From: Actinomycetota bacterium
GTDB taxonomy: Bacteria; Actinomycetota; Thermoleophilia; Gaiellales; Gaiellaceae
Direction of reading: 5' to 3'
Assembly: GCA_005885085.1 (NCBI GenBank)
Contig: VAXY01000131.1
Coordinates: 1 to 11,977, forward strand
Length of the DNA stretch: 11,977 nt
Under the pieces are notes generated by a model, which was given only the letters and a program-made list of their open reading frames with translations, was not told the DNA's origin and made no database searches. The position numbers and the translations under genes are program-made. Shown here piece by piece: positions 1-6,135 of the stretch (its first letter is position 1; every line of letters starts with the position of its first letter).

Positions 1-183
1 GAGGGCGACGACGAGCACAACGAAGCGATCGTGGAGCGGGTGAACCGCAGCGGGGAGCTCTTCCTCTCGCACACACGGCTCCACGGCCGTTACGTGCTGC
101 GGCTGGCGATCGGCAACGAGCGGACGACGGAAGCCGACGTCAGTCGGGCGTGGGTTGCGCTCAGAGCCGCCGCAGCAGACTGA
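1..183 (+). CDS. PLP-dependent decarboxylase (aromatic-L-amino-acid decarboxylase type), C-terminal fragment
   Basis: Reading frame 1 is open from the first base to the TGA at 181-183 and gives a 60-residue C-terminal tail; the rest lies outside the window. The segment contains NRSGELFLSHTRLHGRYVLR followed by LAIGNERTTEADV and a Trp/Leu-rich helix. This matches the C-terminal small domain of group II PLP-dependent decarboxylases (aromatic amino acid / tyrosine / glutamate decarboxylase family), where 'G..FLSHT.L.G...LR..IGN..T' is characteristic. The family removes the carboxyl group of an amino acid using pyridoxal phosphate. The PLP lysine is not in the window, so substrate cannot be inferred. 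The last 23 bp overlap tail-to-tail with the trehalose-phosphatase gene on the other strand. Confidence 0.8.
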   Translation, partial: EGDDEHNEAIVERVNRSGELFLSHTRLHGRYVLRLAIGNERTTEADVSRAWVALRAAAAD

Positions 184-868
184 GGAACTCCTTCGGGTCG
201 CGAACGACGACGTCCGCGACGGCGCGAAGCTCCGCCGGTCCTTCGTCTGACGCGACGGCAACGCGAACGGACAGCTCGAGCCCGCCGACCGCTCGAAAGG
301 CGTCGAGATCGGTCGTGTCGTCGCCGGCAACGAGTGCGCGCCTAAGCCCGTACTGTGCGAGCAGGGCGCGTACGGCCGTGCCCTTGTCGGCGGCGACGGG
401 CGGGACGATCTCGAGCACCTTTCGCCCGTACCGGGTGACGAAGCCTGCGGCTCGTGCCCGCCGGGCGACGGCGTCGAGCTCACGCCGCGCCGCCGTCTCG
501 TCGGCGGAATCGCGGTAGTGCAGCGCAGCCGTCAATCTCTTGTCCTCGAGCTCTGGCCAGGCCACGCCCGCGAGCAGCTCATGCAGGCGCGACGTCCATT
601 TCGCCGCATCTGGGTCAAGCTCGAGCCCATGGTTTCCCACGTAGGTCAGTTCCGGCACGCCGACGATCCGGCGGGCGTCGTCGCCCGCGCGTCCCGAGAT
701 GCAGGCGACGAGTGCATAGCGCGCGTTCAGCCGTCGCAGCTCCGCCCGCGTTTCTTCCGGCACGGCCGCGTCCTCGGGCCGCGCGACGATCGGTGCGAGC
801 ACGCCGTCGACGTCGAGGAACAACCCTGCTCGCAACGGATTCTCCGCGAGCCGTTCCAGCAGTTCCAC
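161..868 (-). CDS. otsB: Trehalose-6-phosphate phosphatase (HAD superfamily)
   Basis: A 235-residue cytoplasmic HAD-fold phosphatase that would release trehalose from trehalose 6-phosphate, the second step of the OtsA/OtsB route for osmoprotectant synthesis. All HAD motifs are visible: motif I LFLDVDGVLAP (nucleophile D19, acid/base D21), motif II in CISGR (S58), the lysine in ADKGTAV (K162), and motif IV AGDDTTDLDAF (D183, D184, D187). The GNHGLEL segment (residues 78-84) and the cap region are typical of trehalose-phosphatases, and the length is usual for a stand-alone OtsB. The GTG start at 868 is chosen because a TATCCT hexamer lies exactly 6 nt upstream (875-880, minus strand) with no Shine-Dalgarno, which suggests a leaderless message. 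No otsA is in the window. Its 3' end overlaps the decarboxylase gene by 23 bp. Confidence 0.9.
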   Translation of the reverse strand: MELLERLAENPLRAGLFLDVDGVLAPIVARPEDAAVPEETRAELRRLNARYALVACISGRAGDDARRIVGVPELTYVGNHGLELDPDAAKWTSRLHELLAGVAWPELEDKRLTAALHYRDSADETAARRELDAVARRARAAGFVTRYGRKVLEIVPPVAADKGTAVRALLAQYGLRRALVAGDDTTDLDAFRAVGGLELSVRVAVASDEGPAELRAVADVVVRDPKEFLSLLRRL

Positions 869-885
869 CCGCCTAGGATACGGAG
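869..885. promoter_or_regulatory. Bidirectional promoter core with back-to-back -10 boxes
   Basis: The 17 bp between divergent GTG starts at 868 (-) and 886 (+) contain TAGGATA at 874-880. On the plus strand TAGGAT (874-879) is 6 nt before GTG 886. On the minus strand TATCCT (880-875) is 6 nt before GTG 868. The two -10-like hexamers overlap by 5 bp. No convincing -35 is seen at the expected distance on either side. Both start codons would sit at about +1 of their transcripts. This is inferred from spacing; no transcription data are available. Confidence 0.6.
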
Positions 886-1230
886 GTGCGGCTTGTCCTC
901 ATCGGCCTCGTCGCCGGGTTCTTCAGCGCGCTGTTCGGTGTCGGGGGCGGGGTCGTGATCGTGCCCCTCCTACTGCTTTTCTGCGGCTGGCAGGCCCGGG
1001 CGGCTGCGGCGACGTCACTGGCTGCGATCGGGATCACCGCCGTCTCGGGCGTGATCGCGTACACGCTGCACGGCGACGTGCGAGTGGGCTATGCGGCGCT
1101 GGTGGGCGTGCCGGCGGCAGTGTCGGTCGCGGGCGCGACGGCGTTGCAACAGCGGTTGCGGATCCATACGATCGAGCTCCTCTTCGCCGCGTTCCTGCTC
1201 GGCGTCGCCGTCTGGCTGTTCGTCAAATGA
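886..1230 (+). CDS. Half-length TSUP (TauE/SafE) permease, N-terminal-type half
   Basis: A 114-residue, highly hydrophobic protein with about four membrane segments (roughly residues 1-30, 40-60, 67-87, 95-113). The signature of the TauE/SafE (TSUP) permease family, FGVGGG, is at residues 17-22, followed by the VPLLL segment. Full TSUP proteins are typically around 250 residues and contain two such repeats; this gene encodes only one. The next gene encodes the other and overlaps it by 4 bp (ATGA, 1227-1230), so the two products probably assemble into one transporter. Family members export sulfite, sulfoacetate or similar small anions, but the substrate here cannot be read from sequence. The GTG start is embedded in GGAGGTG, which looks like a ribosome binding site, but no in-frame start codon follows at useful distance. 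GTG 886, 6 nt after TAGGAT, is therefore the start. Confidence 0.8.
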   Translation: MRLVLIGLVAGFFSALFGVGGGVVIVPLLLLFCGWQARAAAATSLAAIGITAVSGVIAYTLHGDVRVGYAALVGVPAAVSVAGATALQQRLRIHTIELLFAAFLLGVAVWLFVK

Positions 1231-1595
1231 CGTACGTGCTCGCGATCGCGCTGGGACTGGTCGCCGGTGTGCTCGCGGGCATGTTCGGCGTCGGCGGCGG
1301 CATTCTCTTCGTCCCGACGCTCGTTGTGCTCGGGCTCGGTCCCCACGAGGCGACCGGCACGTCTCTGCTTGCGATCGTGCCGACAGTGGTCGTCGGCACA
1401 TGGCGTCAGTCGAGCTACGGGAACGTGCGCTGGCGTGGCGCGCTCGTGATCGGGGTCGTGGCGGCGGCCGCGGCCCAGGGCGGTGTCGCTCTGGCGGAGG
1501 CGCTCTCCGATGCGACGTTGCGGAAGCTCTTCGCCGGGTTGCTCGTGCTCGTCGCCGCCCAGATCGCGTGGCGCGCACGTCACGCGGACCGCTGA
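1227..1595 (+). CDS. Half-length TSUP (TauE/SafE) permease, C-terminal-type half
   Basis: A 122-residue membrane protein with about four hydrophobic segments and its own FGVGGG motif at residues 20-25, followed by ILFVPTLV. It is homologous in layout to the preceding gene: the same motif, then a short loop, 'GTSLLAI' here versus 'ATSLAAI' upstream, and 'GNVRWRGAL' versus 'GDVRVGYAAL'. The C-terminus is basic (RARHADR), probably cytoplasmic. The ATG overlaps the upstream stop as ATGA, implying translational coupling and near-equal expression. Together the two products reproduce the usual two-repeat TSUP transporter without the central linker. Substrate is unknown. Confidence 0.8.
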   Translation: MTYVLAIALGLVAGVLAGMFGVGGGILFVPTLVVLGLGPHEATGTSLLAIVPTVVVGTWRQSSYGNVRWRGALVIGVVAAAAAQGGVALAEALSDATLRKLFAGLLVLVAAQIAWRARHADR

Positions 1596-1597
1596 CC

Positions 1598-1609
1598 TAT
1601 CCTGTGTGG
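1598..1609 (+). promoter_or_regulatory. -10 hexamer (TATCCT) with 6-nt spacing to a GTG start
   Basis: TATCCT at 1598-1603 starts three bases after the TGA of the upstream TSUP gene and is followed by 6 nt and then GTG at 1610. This is the same arrangement seen at 868, 886, 9906 and 9942. It suggests the next gene has its own leaderless promoter despite the 14-bp gap. No clear -35 was seen. Confidence 0.5.
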
Positions 1610-2005
1610 GTGGCGGACCCCGAAGAGATCTGGCTTCCGCTGGTCGATGAGCCGGTCGGCGACATCGTCGCGCAGATCCAGGCGGAAGACCCCGAGATCG
1701 ACAAGCTCGTCGGCTCTCGATATCGCATCCTCGCCTTCCGCACGTTCGCGTACATCCGCGTCGGCCTCCTGCTCGGGGAGCTGCTCTTCGAACAGGAGCG
1801 GGCGCCCGAGGATGCAGACGAGAATTGGGTCGAGGCGATGATGCGCGATCCGAAGCATCACCAGGCACTGCATCGGGAGGTACGTGCGGTTGCGGAGGAG
1901 ATCGCCGCCGATCCGAAGTACGCGGACGACGAGCCGCTCGGGCCCGACGACGACGCTCGTGAGCGGTTCCGCGAGTTCGCCCGCAAGCAACTCGCCGGCG
2001 ACTGA
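1610..2005 (+). CDS. Small acidic cytoplasmic protein of unknown function
   Basis: A 131-residue protein that I do not recognise. It is soluble-looking, rich in Asp and Glu, and begins MADPEEIWLPL. A central segment (about residues 35-63) has GSRYRILAFRTFAYIRVGLL followed by ELLFEQE and is the only basic/hydrophobic part. The C-terminal half is predicted helical and charged, with KHHQALHREVRAVAEEIAAD and a final RERFREFARKQ. There is no signal peptide and no transmembrane helix of convincing length. GTG at 1610 is preferred to GTG at 1604 because TATCCT lies exactly 6 nt before it. It sits just downstream of the TSUP pair, but no functional link is visible. Codon use matches its neighbours, so it is very likely a real gene. 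Confidence 0.7.
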   Translation: MADPEEIWLPLVDEPVGDIVAQIQAEDPEIDKLVGSRYRILAFRTFAYIRVGLLLGELLFEQERAPEDADENWVEAMMRDPKHHQALHREVRAVAEEIAADPKYADDEPLGPDDDARERFREFARKQLAGD

Positions 2006-2041
2006 CTGCATTTTTCGTTTGGTCGTCGTCTAATCATCCGG

Positions 2042-3436
2042 ATGGCGACCGCCGAAGCGCTAGCGCGTAGATCCCGCCGGCGGGCCCGCCGGAAGCTGCT
2101 GATCGAAGCCGCCGTCGTGCTCGGGTTGACGGCGGTCGGAGCAGTGATCGTCTACTTCGTCTACCGGCACTCGATCGGCAGCCCGTGGAAGGTCGCGGGC
2201 ACGGATATCCAGGACATTTCACGTGCGGAGGGCATCCAGACGGAGATCTCCGCTGCCTTCGACCCCTCGAATCCGCGCGTCCTCTTCGCGGCGTCGAATG
2301 AGTCGCTCGAGCCGGAGATCCGTGTCTACTCGTCGACGAACGGCGGGAAGACCTGGTCGGGCGGCACCGGCCCGGCGTTCAACCCAAACACCTGCGCCTG
2401 GGGAGATCCGTCGGTGGCGATCGCGCGGGACGGCCGCCAGTACGTCGCCTTCACCGAGAAGTCGATCTGCATCCAGGGCCCCGACCTGACGCCGTACCTT
2501 GTCGTCGCGAGCCGGCCCGGACCGCGGGGGAAGTGGACGGTCCGGCGCGTGGCACGCCCGGCCGTCAAGTTCGGGTTCGACGACAAGCCGGCGATCGCGG
2601 TCGGTGCGGACGGCCGGGCGTACGTCGCCTGGTCTCGGCTACTGGGGCGCGCGTACCAGACCACCGTGCTCAGCTCCTCGGCCGACGGCGGGCGCAGCTG
2701 GTCGCCGCCCAAGGTGGTCGACGGCAAGCTCGTCCAGCCGCAGCTCGTCACCCTGGCCGCCGGCGCAGGTCACACGGTGTACATCGCCGGCGTCGACGCA
2801 CACGGCCTCTGGATCGGGCGCTCGACCGATGAAGGCCGGCGCTTCGTCGTGCGCAACGCAGCGCCGCTGCCGGGAAACCACGCTGCCGCCTGCATCGTCT
2901 TCGGCAAGTTCGTGCTCCCGCAGCAGGCGGTTCGGTGTCTCGGCCCGGACCCGACGCTGTCCGTGGGGAAGGGCCGGGTGTTCCTCACGTACGGCGTCGA
3001 CGGCTCCGACCAGACGCACGCCGCCGCCGTCGCAGTCTTCGACCCCACTCTGCGGCCCCTCTTTCGCGGGCCGATTGCGCCGGGCAAGAAGAAGGCCGAC
3101 CAGTTCTGGCCGGCCTCGGCCTTCGACGCGAAGACGGGCCGGCTGTGGGCCTGCTTCTACGACACGACGGGAGACCCGGGACGGCAGCACGCGTGGTTCG
3201 TCTGCAGCTCTTCCAGCAACGGGCGCTCCTGGACGACGCCGGTGCGTGTGACCGCGCCGTCAGCCAATGCGGACACGCTGTGGGAGGACGCCCGCATCTA
3301 TGGCTACGGGGACAACGGCGGCTGGGGCGGCTACATCGCCGTGGCCGCGGCCGGCGGAGTCGCGCATCCGCTCTGGATCGACACGCGTGACCTCGGGGGC
3401 AACCAGGAAGAGGTTTTCGCCGCGAGGCTTCGTTAA
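2042..3436 (+). CDS. Membrane-anchored BNR/Asp-box (sialidase-fold-like) beta-propeller protein
   Basis: A 464-residue protein. It has an Arg-rich cytoplasmic N-terminus (residues 9-18), one transmembrane helix (about 22-41) acting as an uncleaved anchor, and a large extracytoplasmic domain. The domain carries Asp-box (SxDxGxxW) repeats: STNGGKTW (98-105), SADGGRSW (213-220), a degenerate STDEGRRF (261-268) and a shortened SSNGRSW (391-397). The spacing fits blades of a sialidase-like six-bladed propeller. The six external cysteines fall in three neighbouring pairs (C118/C143, C284/C299, C371/C388) that could form disulfides. The arginine triad and nucleophile of true sialidases cannot be assigned by eye, so hydrolase activity is not claimed; a binding or adhesive role is equally possible. 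ATG 2042 follows TCTAAT (2029-2034) by 7 nt. Its TAA overlaps the stop of the convergent gene. Confidence 0.75.
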   Translation: MATAEALARRSRRRARRKLLIEAAVVLGLTAVGAVIVYFVYRHSIGSPWKVAGTDIQDISRAEGIQTEISAAFDPSNPRVLFAASNESLEPEIRVYSSTNGGKTWSGGTGPAFNPNTCAWGDPSVAIARDGRQYVAFTEKSICIQGPDLTPYLVVASRPGPRGKWTVRRVARPAVKFGFDDKPAIAVGADGRAYVAWSRLLGRAYQTTVLSSSADGGRSWSPPKVVDGKLVQPQLVTLAAGAGHTVYIAGVDAHGLWIGRSTDEGRRFVVRNAAPLPGNHAAACIVFGKFVLPQQAVRCLGPDPTLSVGKGRVFLTYGVDGSDQTHAAAVAVFDPTLRPLFRGPIAPGKKKADQFWPASAFDAKTGRLWACFYDTTGDPGRQHAWFVCSSSSNGRSWTTPVRVTAPSANADTLWEDARIYGYGDNGGWGGYIAVAAAGGVAHPLWIDTRDLGGNQEEVFAARLR

Positions 3437-4616
3437 TGCGCGTGCGCGTGTTCGGCACGCCCGAGTTGTTTGTCCGACATCCGCGGCGCCAGTAGCGCCG
3501 CGAGCGCGGTGGTGACCGGCATCGATGCGATCAGACCGATCGAGCCGACGAGTGCCGCGATCACTTGATCAGCGACGGCCTCGCCGTTGACGGCGTCGGC
3601 GAACGAGGTGCCGCCGACGTTGAAGATCAGCAACACGGGCAGGGCGGCGCCCGCGTAGGCGAACACGAGCGTGGCGACCGTTGCGGCGATGTGATCGTGG
3701 CCGACTTCGAGCGCCCCGCGGAACAGACCGCCGAAGCGCAGCGACGGGTTGACACGCCGCAGCGCGATTACGGTCGACGCCTGGCTGACCGTCAGGTCGA
3801 CGAGCACGCCGAGCGCACCGATCACCATTCCCGCCACGAGCAGTCCTTGCAACGAGAGGCTCGTCTGCGAGGCGCCGAGGTACACACTCTCGTCAGAGGT
3901 CGCTCCGCTCAGGTGCGCGATGTGCGCGAACGCGTAGGCGAGGCCCGCCGCAAGCAGCAGACTGATCGCGGTTCCGAGCCACGCCGCGAGCGCCTTCGCG
4001 CCGAAGCCATAGGACAGGGCATCATCACCAGCATCACCGCCGCCGCGCCCACGATCGCGACGGCGAACGGGGACGAGCCGTGCAGGATCGCCGGCACGAC
4101 GAACTCGACGACGATCACGAGGCTCGCGAGGAGCCCCACAAGCGCACGCAGACCGTGCAGCCTGCCGGTCGCGAGCAGCAGGACGCCGAATCCGACCGAG
4201 AGCCAGAGCATTGCGCTGCGGCGGTCGAAGTCTGCGAACGAGAACCCCGGAGCCGGTCCGCTGCCTGCCGGGGCGGTGTTCTTGTAGACGCGAATCCGGT
4301 CTCCCTGCGAGACGTCGAGCGATCCCACCGCTGCGACGGTGGTGAGCTCGCTCCGCTGGCCCTTCCGCGGGCCGTCGAGGATCTTGATCTGGACGATCCG
4401 GCACGTGTGCGATGCGGACAAACGACAAGGACGCGTCGTCACGTGTTCCGCGACGGCTCCGACCGTGTGGATCGGCCCGAACTGCCCCGTGCGGCCGAGC
4501 TTGCCGTGTGGCCACAGCACGGCCAGGCCGACGACGGTTGCGATCACGAGCAGCGCGACCGCTGCGATCAGGACGTCGACGAGGTACGACCCGCTCAGGG
4601 GCAGCGCCCGCCTCAC
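3433..4616 (-). pseudogene. YibE/F-family multipass membrane protein, interrupted by a frameshift near 4020
   Basis: Two overlapping minus-strand frames together make one YibE/F-like protein of about 390 residues. Frame one runs from GTG 4616 to about 4020: an N-terminal membrane helix (about 14-34), an extracytoplasmic loop with C64 and C72, then helices at about 135-150, 155-175 and 183-198. Frame two continues from LSYGFGAKALAAWLG through several helices (SLSLQGLLVAGMVIGALGVL, GHDHIAATVATLVFAYAGAA, ...LVGSIGLIASMP) to TAA 3433-3435 and a His-rich tail. Without the shift, the first frame ends in an arginine-rich nonsense tail at 3909. One missing base around 4017-4025 explains everything, and no slippery heptamer is present. 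It may be a sequencing or assembly error rather than a dead gene. The family's function is poorly known. The gene is divergent from the M23 peptidase gene. Confidence 0.7.
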
Positions 4617-4643
4617 GGGCTCGATGCTGCCAACCGCGGTGGA

Positions 4644-4664
4644 CGGCCCGCGTTTCGCGGGCCG
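4644..4664. repeat. Perfect 9-bp inverted repeat with 3-nt spacer in a divergent promoter region
   Basis: CGGCCCGCG (4644-4652), TTT (4653-4655) and CGCGGGCCG (4656-4664) form a perfect palindrome with a 3-nt centre. It lies between the start of the yibE/F-type gene (4616, -) and the M23 peptidase gene (4690, +), ending 10 bp before the CATAAT hexamer. It therefore covers the -35 region of the rightward promoter. A terminator at this position would serve no visible upstream transcript, so an operator for a dimeric regulator is more likely. A chance palindrome in GC-rich DNA cannot be excluded. Confidence 0.55.
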
Positions 4665-4674
4665 CAGGAGGCTG

Positions 4675-4680
4675 CATAAT
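4675..4680 (+). promoter_or_regulatory. Putative -10 box (CATAAT) of the M23 peptidase gene
   Basis: CATAAT is five of six matches to TATAAT and stands out in GC-rich sequence. Transcription starting about 7-9 nt downstream would begin at or just before GTG 4690, giving a leaderless or nearly leaderless mRNA. The palindrome 4644-4664 overlaps the expected -35 position. Confidence 0.5.
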
Positions 4681-4689
4681 GGTGTGCCG

Positions 4690-6087
4690 GTGCTGAAGCG
4701 AGCGTCTGTCGCCTCCCTCGCCGCCCTGCTCCTCCTGGCCGCTGCATCGGCCGATGCGGTTTCGCAGGGTGGGCCGGCGGGTGGTGCGACCGCGCGCGCC
4801 CAGGCGCTCCGGATCGTCGTTCCGGGCCAGGCCGGTGCAGCGACGCCGGCTGTCTCGGCTCCGACCGATCAGGTGCTGTTCAGCGGCGGTTTCACCTACG
4901 GGGAGGATCCCACCACGCACGCCCCGATCGTCAGCACCGGCTCAGCGAACGCGAGCGCCTCGACCTCGTCGGACGTCGAGACAGACGCAACCGCCGCCGC
5001 AGAGGTGAACAACCTCAACGTCTTCAACGGGGAGGTCACGGCAACCAGCATCGTCGCCCAGGCGCACGCGACCGCGCGCACGGGCGTGGCAAAGGGTGAC
5101 TCGACCGGGACCGCCGTCAACGGCCTCGTCGCACTCGGACAGTCGGTGTCGACGGGCACGGTGGCGCTCGCCGACTGGGGCTCGCTCACGGCGGTGTCCG
5201 GCGGTGGGAGCGGGTCGCCGGCAACCGGCTACCACGGCAGCGTCACCGCGCTCGAGATCCGGCTGACGGCGGACCACGGCGGGCTGCCGGCCGGTACGAC
5301 GATTCTTGTCGGCTACGCGGAGGTCGCCGCGCAGGCACCTCCTGCCGCGCCTCCGGCGGCGAAGCCGCACAAGCCCAAGGCGAATGTCGCCCCGAAGACG
5401 GCGGCTCCCGAGCCGGCGCCCGGCTTTCCGGTCCGCCAGCCGCCGCTGGTGACGCCGAAGCTGACGGCGGGCGGATACGTGTTCCCCGTCTACGGCCCGT
5501 CGTCGTTCACCGACACGTTCGGCGCCGCCCGCAGCGACGTCTCGGGCGGATGGCACCACGGCGACGACATCTTCGCCCCGCTCGGTGCGCCGATCCTCGC
5601 CGTCGCGGCCGGAACCGTCTTCTCGGTCGGCTGGAACAAGATCGGCGGCAACCGGCTTTGGTTACGCGACGGCCAGGGGAACCTCTTCTACTACGCGCAC
5701 CTCTCCGCGTTCACGCCGCTGGCGGTCAACGGCAACAAGATCAACGCCGGCGATGTGCTCGGCTTCGTCGGGAATACCGGCGACGCGCAGGGGACGCCGA
5801 CGCACCTGCACTTCGAGATCCATCCCGTCGGCTTGATCGGGCTGGGGTACGACGGCGCCGTGAATCCCACTACGTATCTGCTCGCCTGGAAGCACCTCCA
5901 GGACGTCAGCTTCGCCGGCGGCGACGCGTGGGCGCCGCAGCACTCGCTCGGTAACGCGCCCAAGCCGGGCGCGATCCTGCTCAACGTGTCCGACATCTCC
6001 AGCGCCGACGGTCTCGTGCCGGGCTCGCTGGAACGCGTGATCCGCCCCGTCGTCGTCAGGGGCGACAACTTCAGCGCGCGGCCGTAG
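4690..6087 (+). CDS. Secreted M23-family (LytM-type) zinc metallopeptidase
   Basis: A 465-residue exported protein with a signal peptide (basic VLKRASVAS, then a Leu/Ala-rich core, AASADA cleavage region near residues 22-26). Residues about 50-215 form a Gly/Ser/Thr/Ala-rich beta domain of unclear family. A Pro/Ala/Lys linker follows (about 216-255). The catalytic M23 domain spans about 258-395: HHGDDIFAP gives zinc ligands H289 and D293 (HxGxD), YYAHLS follows, and HLHFEIHP supplies H372 and H374. All four catalytic/zinc positions are present, so it is likely an active endopeptidase that cuts peptidoglycan cross-bridges or stem peptides. A short tail of about 70 residues has no recognised motif. 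GTG 4690 is preferred over GTG 4684 because 4684 lies only 3 nt after the CATAAT box. Longer upstream extensions lack coding character. Confidence 0.85.
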   Translation: MLKRASVASLAALLLLAAASADAVSQGGPAGGATARAQALRIVVPGQAGAATPAVSAPTDQVLFSGGFTYGEDPTTHAPIVSTGSANASASTSSDVETDATAAAEVNNLNVFNGEVTATSIVAQAHATARTGVAKGDSTGTAVNGLVALGQSVSTGTVALADWGSLTAVSGGGSGSPATGYHGSVTALEIRLTADHGGLPAGTTILVGYAEVAAQAPPAAPPAAKPHKPKANVAPKTAAPEPAPGFPVRQPPLVTPKLTAGGYVFPVYGPSSFTDTFGAARSDVSGGWHHGDDIFAPLGAPILAVAAGTVFSVGWNKIGGNRLWLRDGQGNLFYYAHLSAFTPLAVNGNKINAGDVLGFVGNTGDAQGTPTHLHFEIHPVGLIGLGYDGAVNPTTYLLAWKHLQDVSFAGGDAWAPQHSLGNAPKPGAILLNVSDISSADGLVPGSLERVIRPVVVRGDNFSARP

Positions 6088-6099
6088 GTCGAACCCCAG

Positions 6100-6124
6100 G
6101 GGTCTGACCCGTCGGGCCAGACCC
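6100..6124. terminator. Hairpin between convergent genes
   Basis: GGGTCTGACCC (6100-6110), loop GTC (6111-6113), GGGCCAGACCC (6114-6124): an 11-bp stem with one A/C mismatch. It lies 12 bp after the M23 stop (6085-6087) and 11 bp before the stop of the minus-strand gene (6136). The position between two convergent genes fits a bidirectional transcription end, but only a weak T-rich stretch (CCTTTCGGTTT) follows on the plus strand. Confidence 0.55.
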
Positions 6125-6135
6125 AGCCTTTCGGT

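Noticed and set aside
882..888. GGAGGTG as a Shine-Dalgarno for the first TSUP gene
   Set aside because: No in-frame start codon lies 5-10 nt downstream, and the motif overlaps GTG 886 itself, so it cannot act at normal spacing for this gene.
1091..1609. Upstream extension of the acidic protein's frame
   Set aside because: It overlaps the two TSUP genes, has random Arg/Gly/Ser composition, and a well-placed TATCCT box supports the start at 1610.
4010..4030. Programmed ribosomal frameshift in the YibE/F-type gene
   Set aside because: No slippery heptamer, no stop codon near the shift in the first frame and no evident downstream pseudoknot; a missing base is simpler.
3565..4287. A 240-residue plus-strand open frame
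   Set aside because: Antisense to the YibE/F-type gene, whose hydrophobic helices are convincing across both frames.
4339..4683. N-terminal extension of the M23 peptidase frame by more than 100 residues
   Set aside because: It would run through the yibE/F-type gene's 5' part and the palindrome. The signal peptide begins only after 4690.
4616..4920. N-terminal extension of the minus-strand frame containing the 3' half of the YibE/F-type gene
   Set aside because: Arg-rich and out of frame with the true N-terminal half, which starts at 4616 in another frame.
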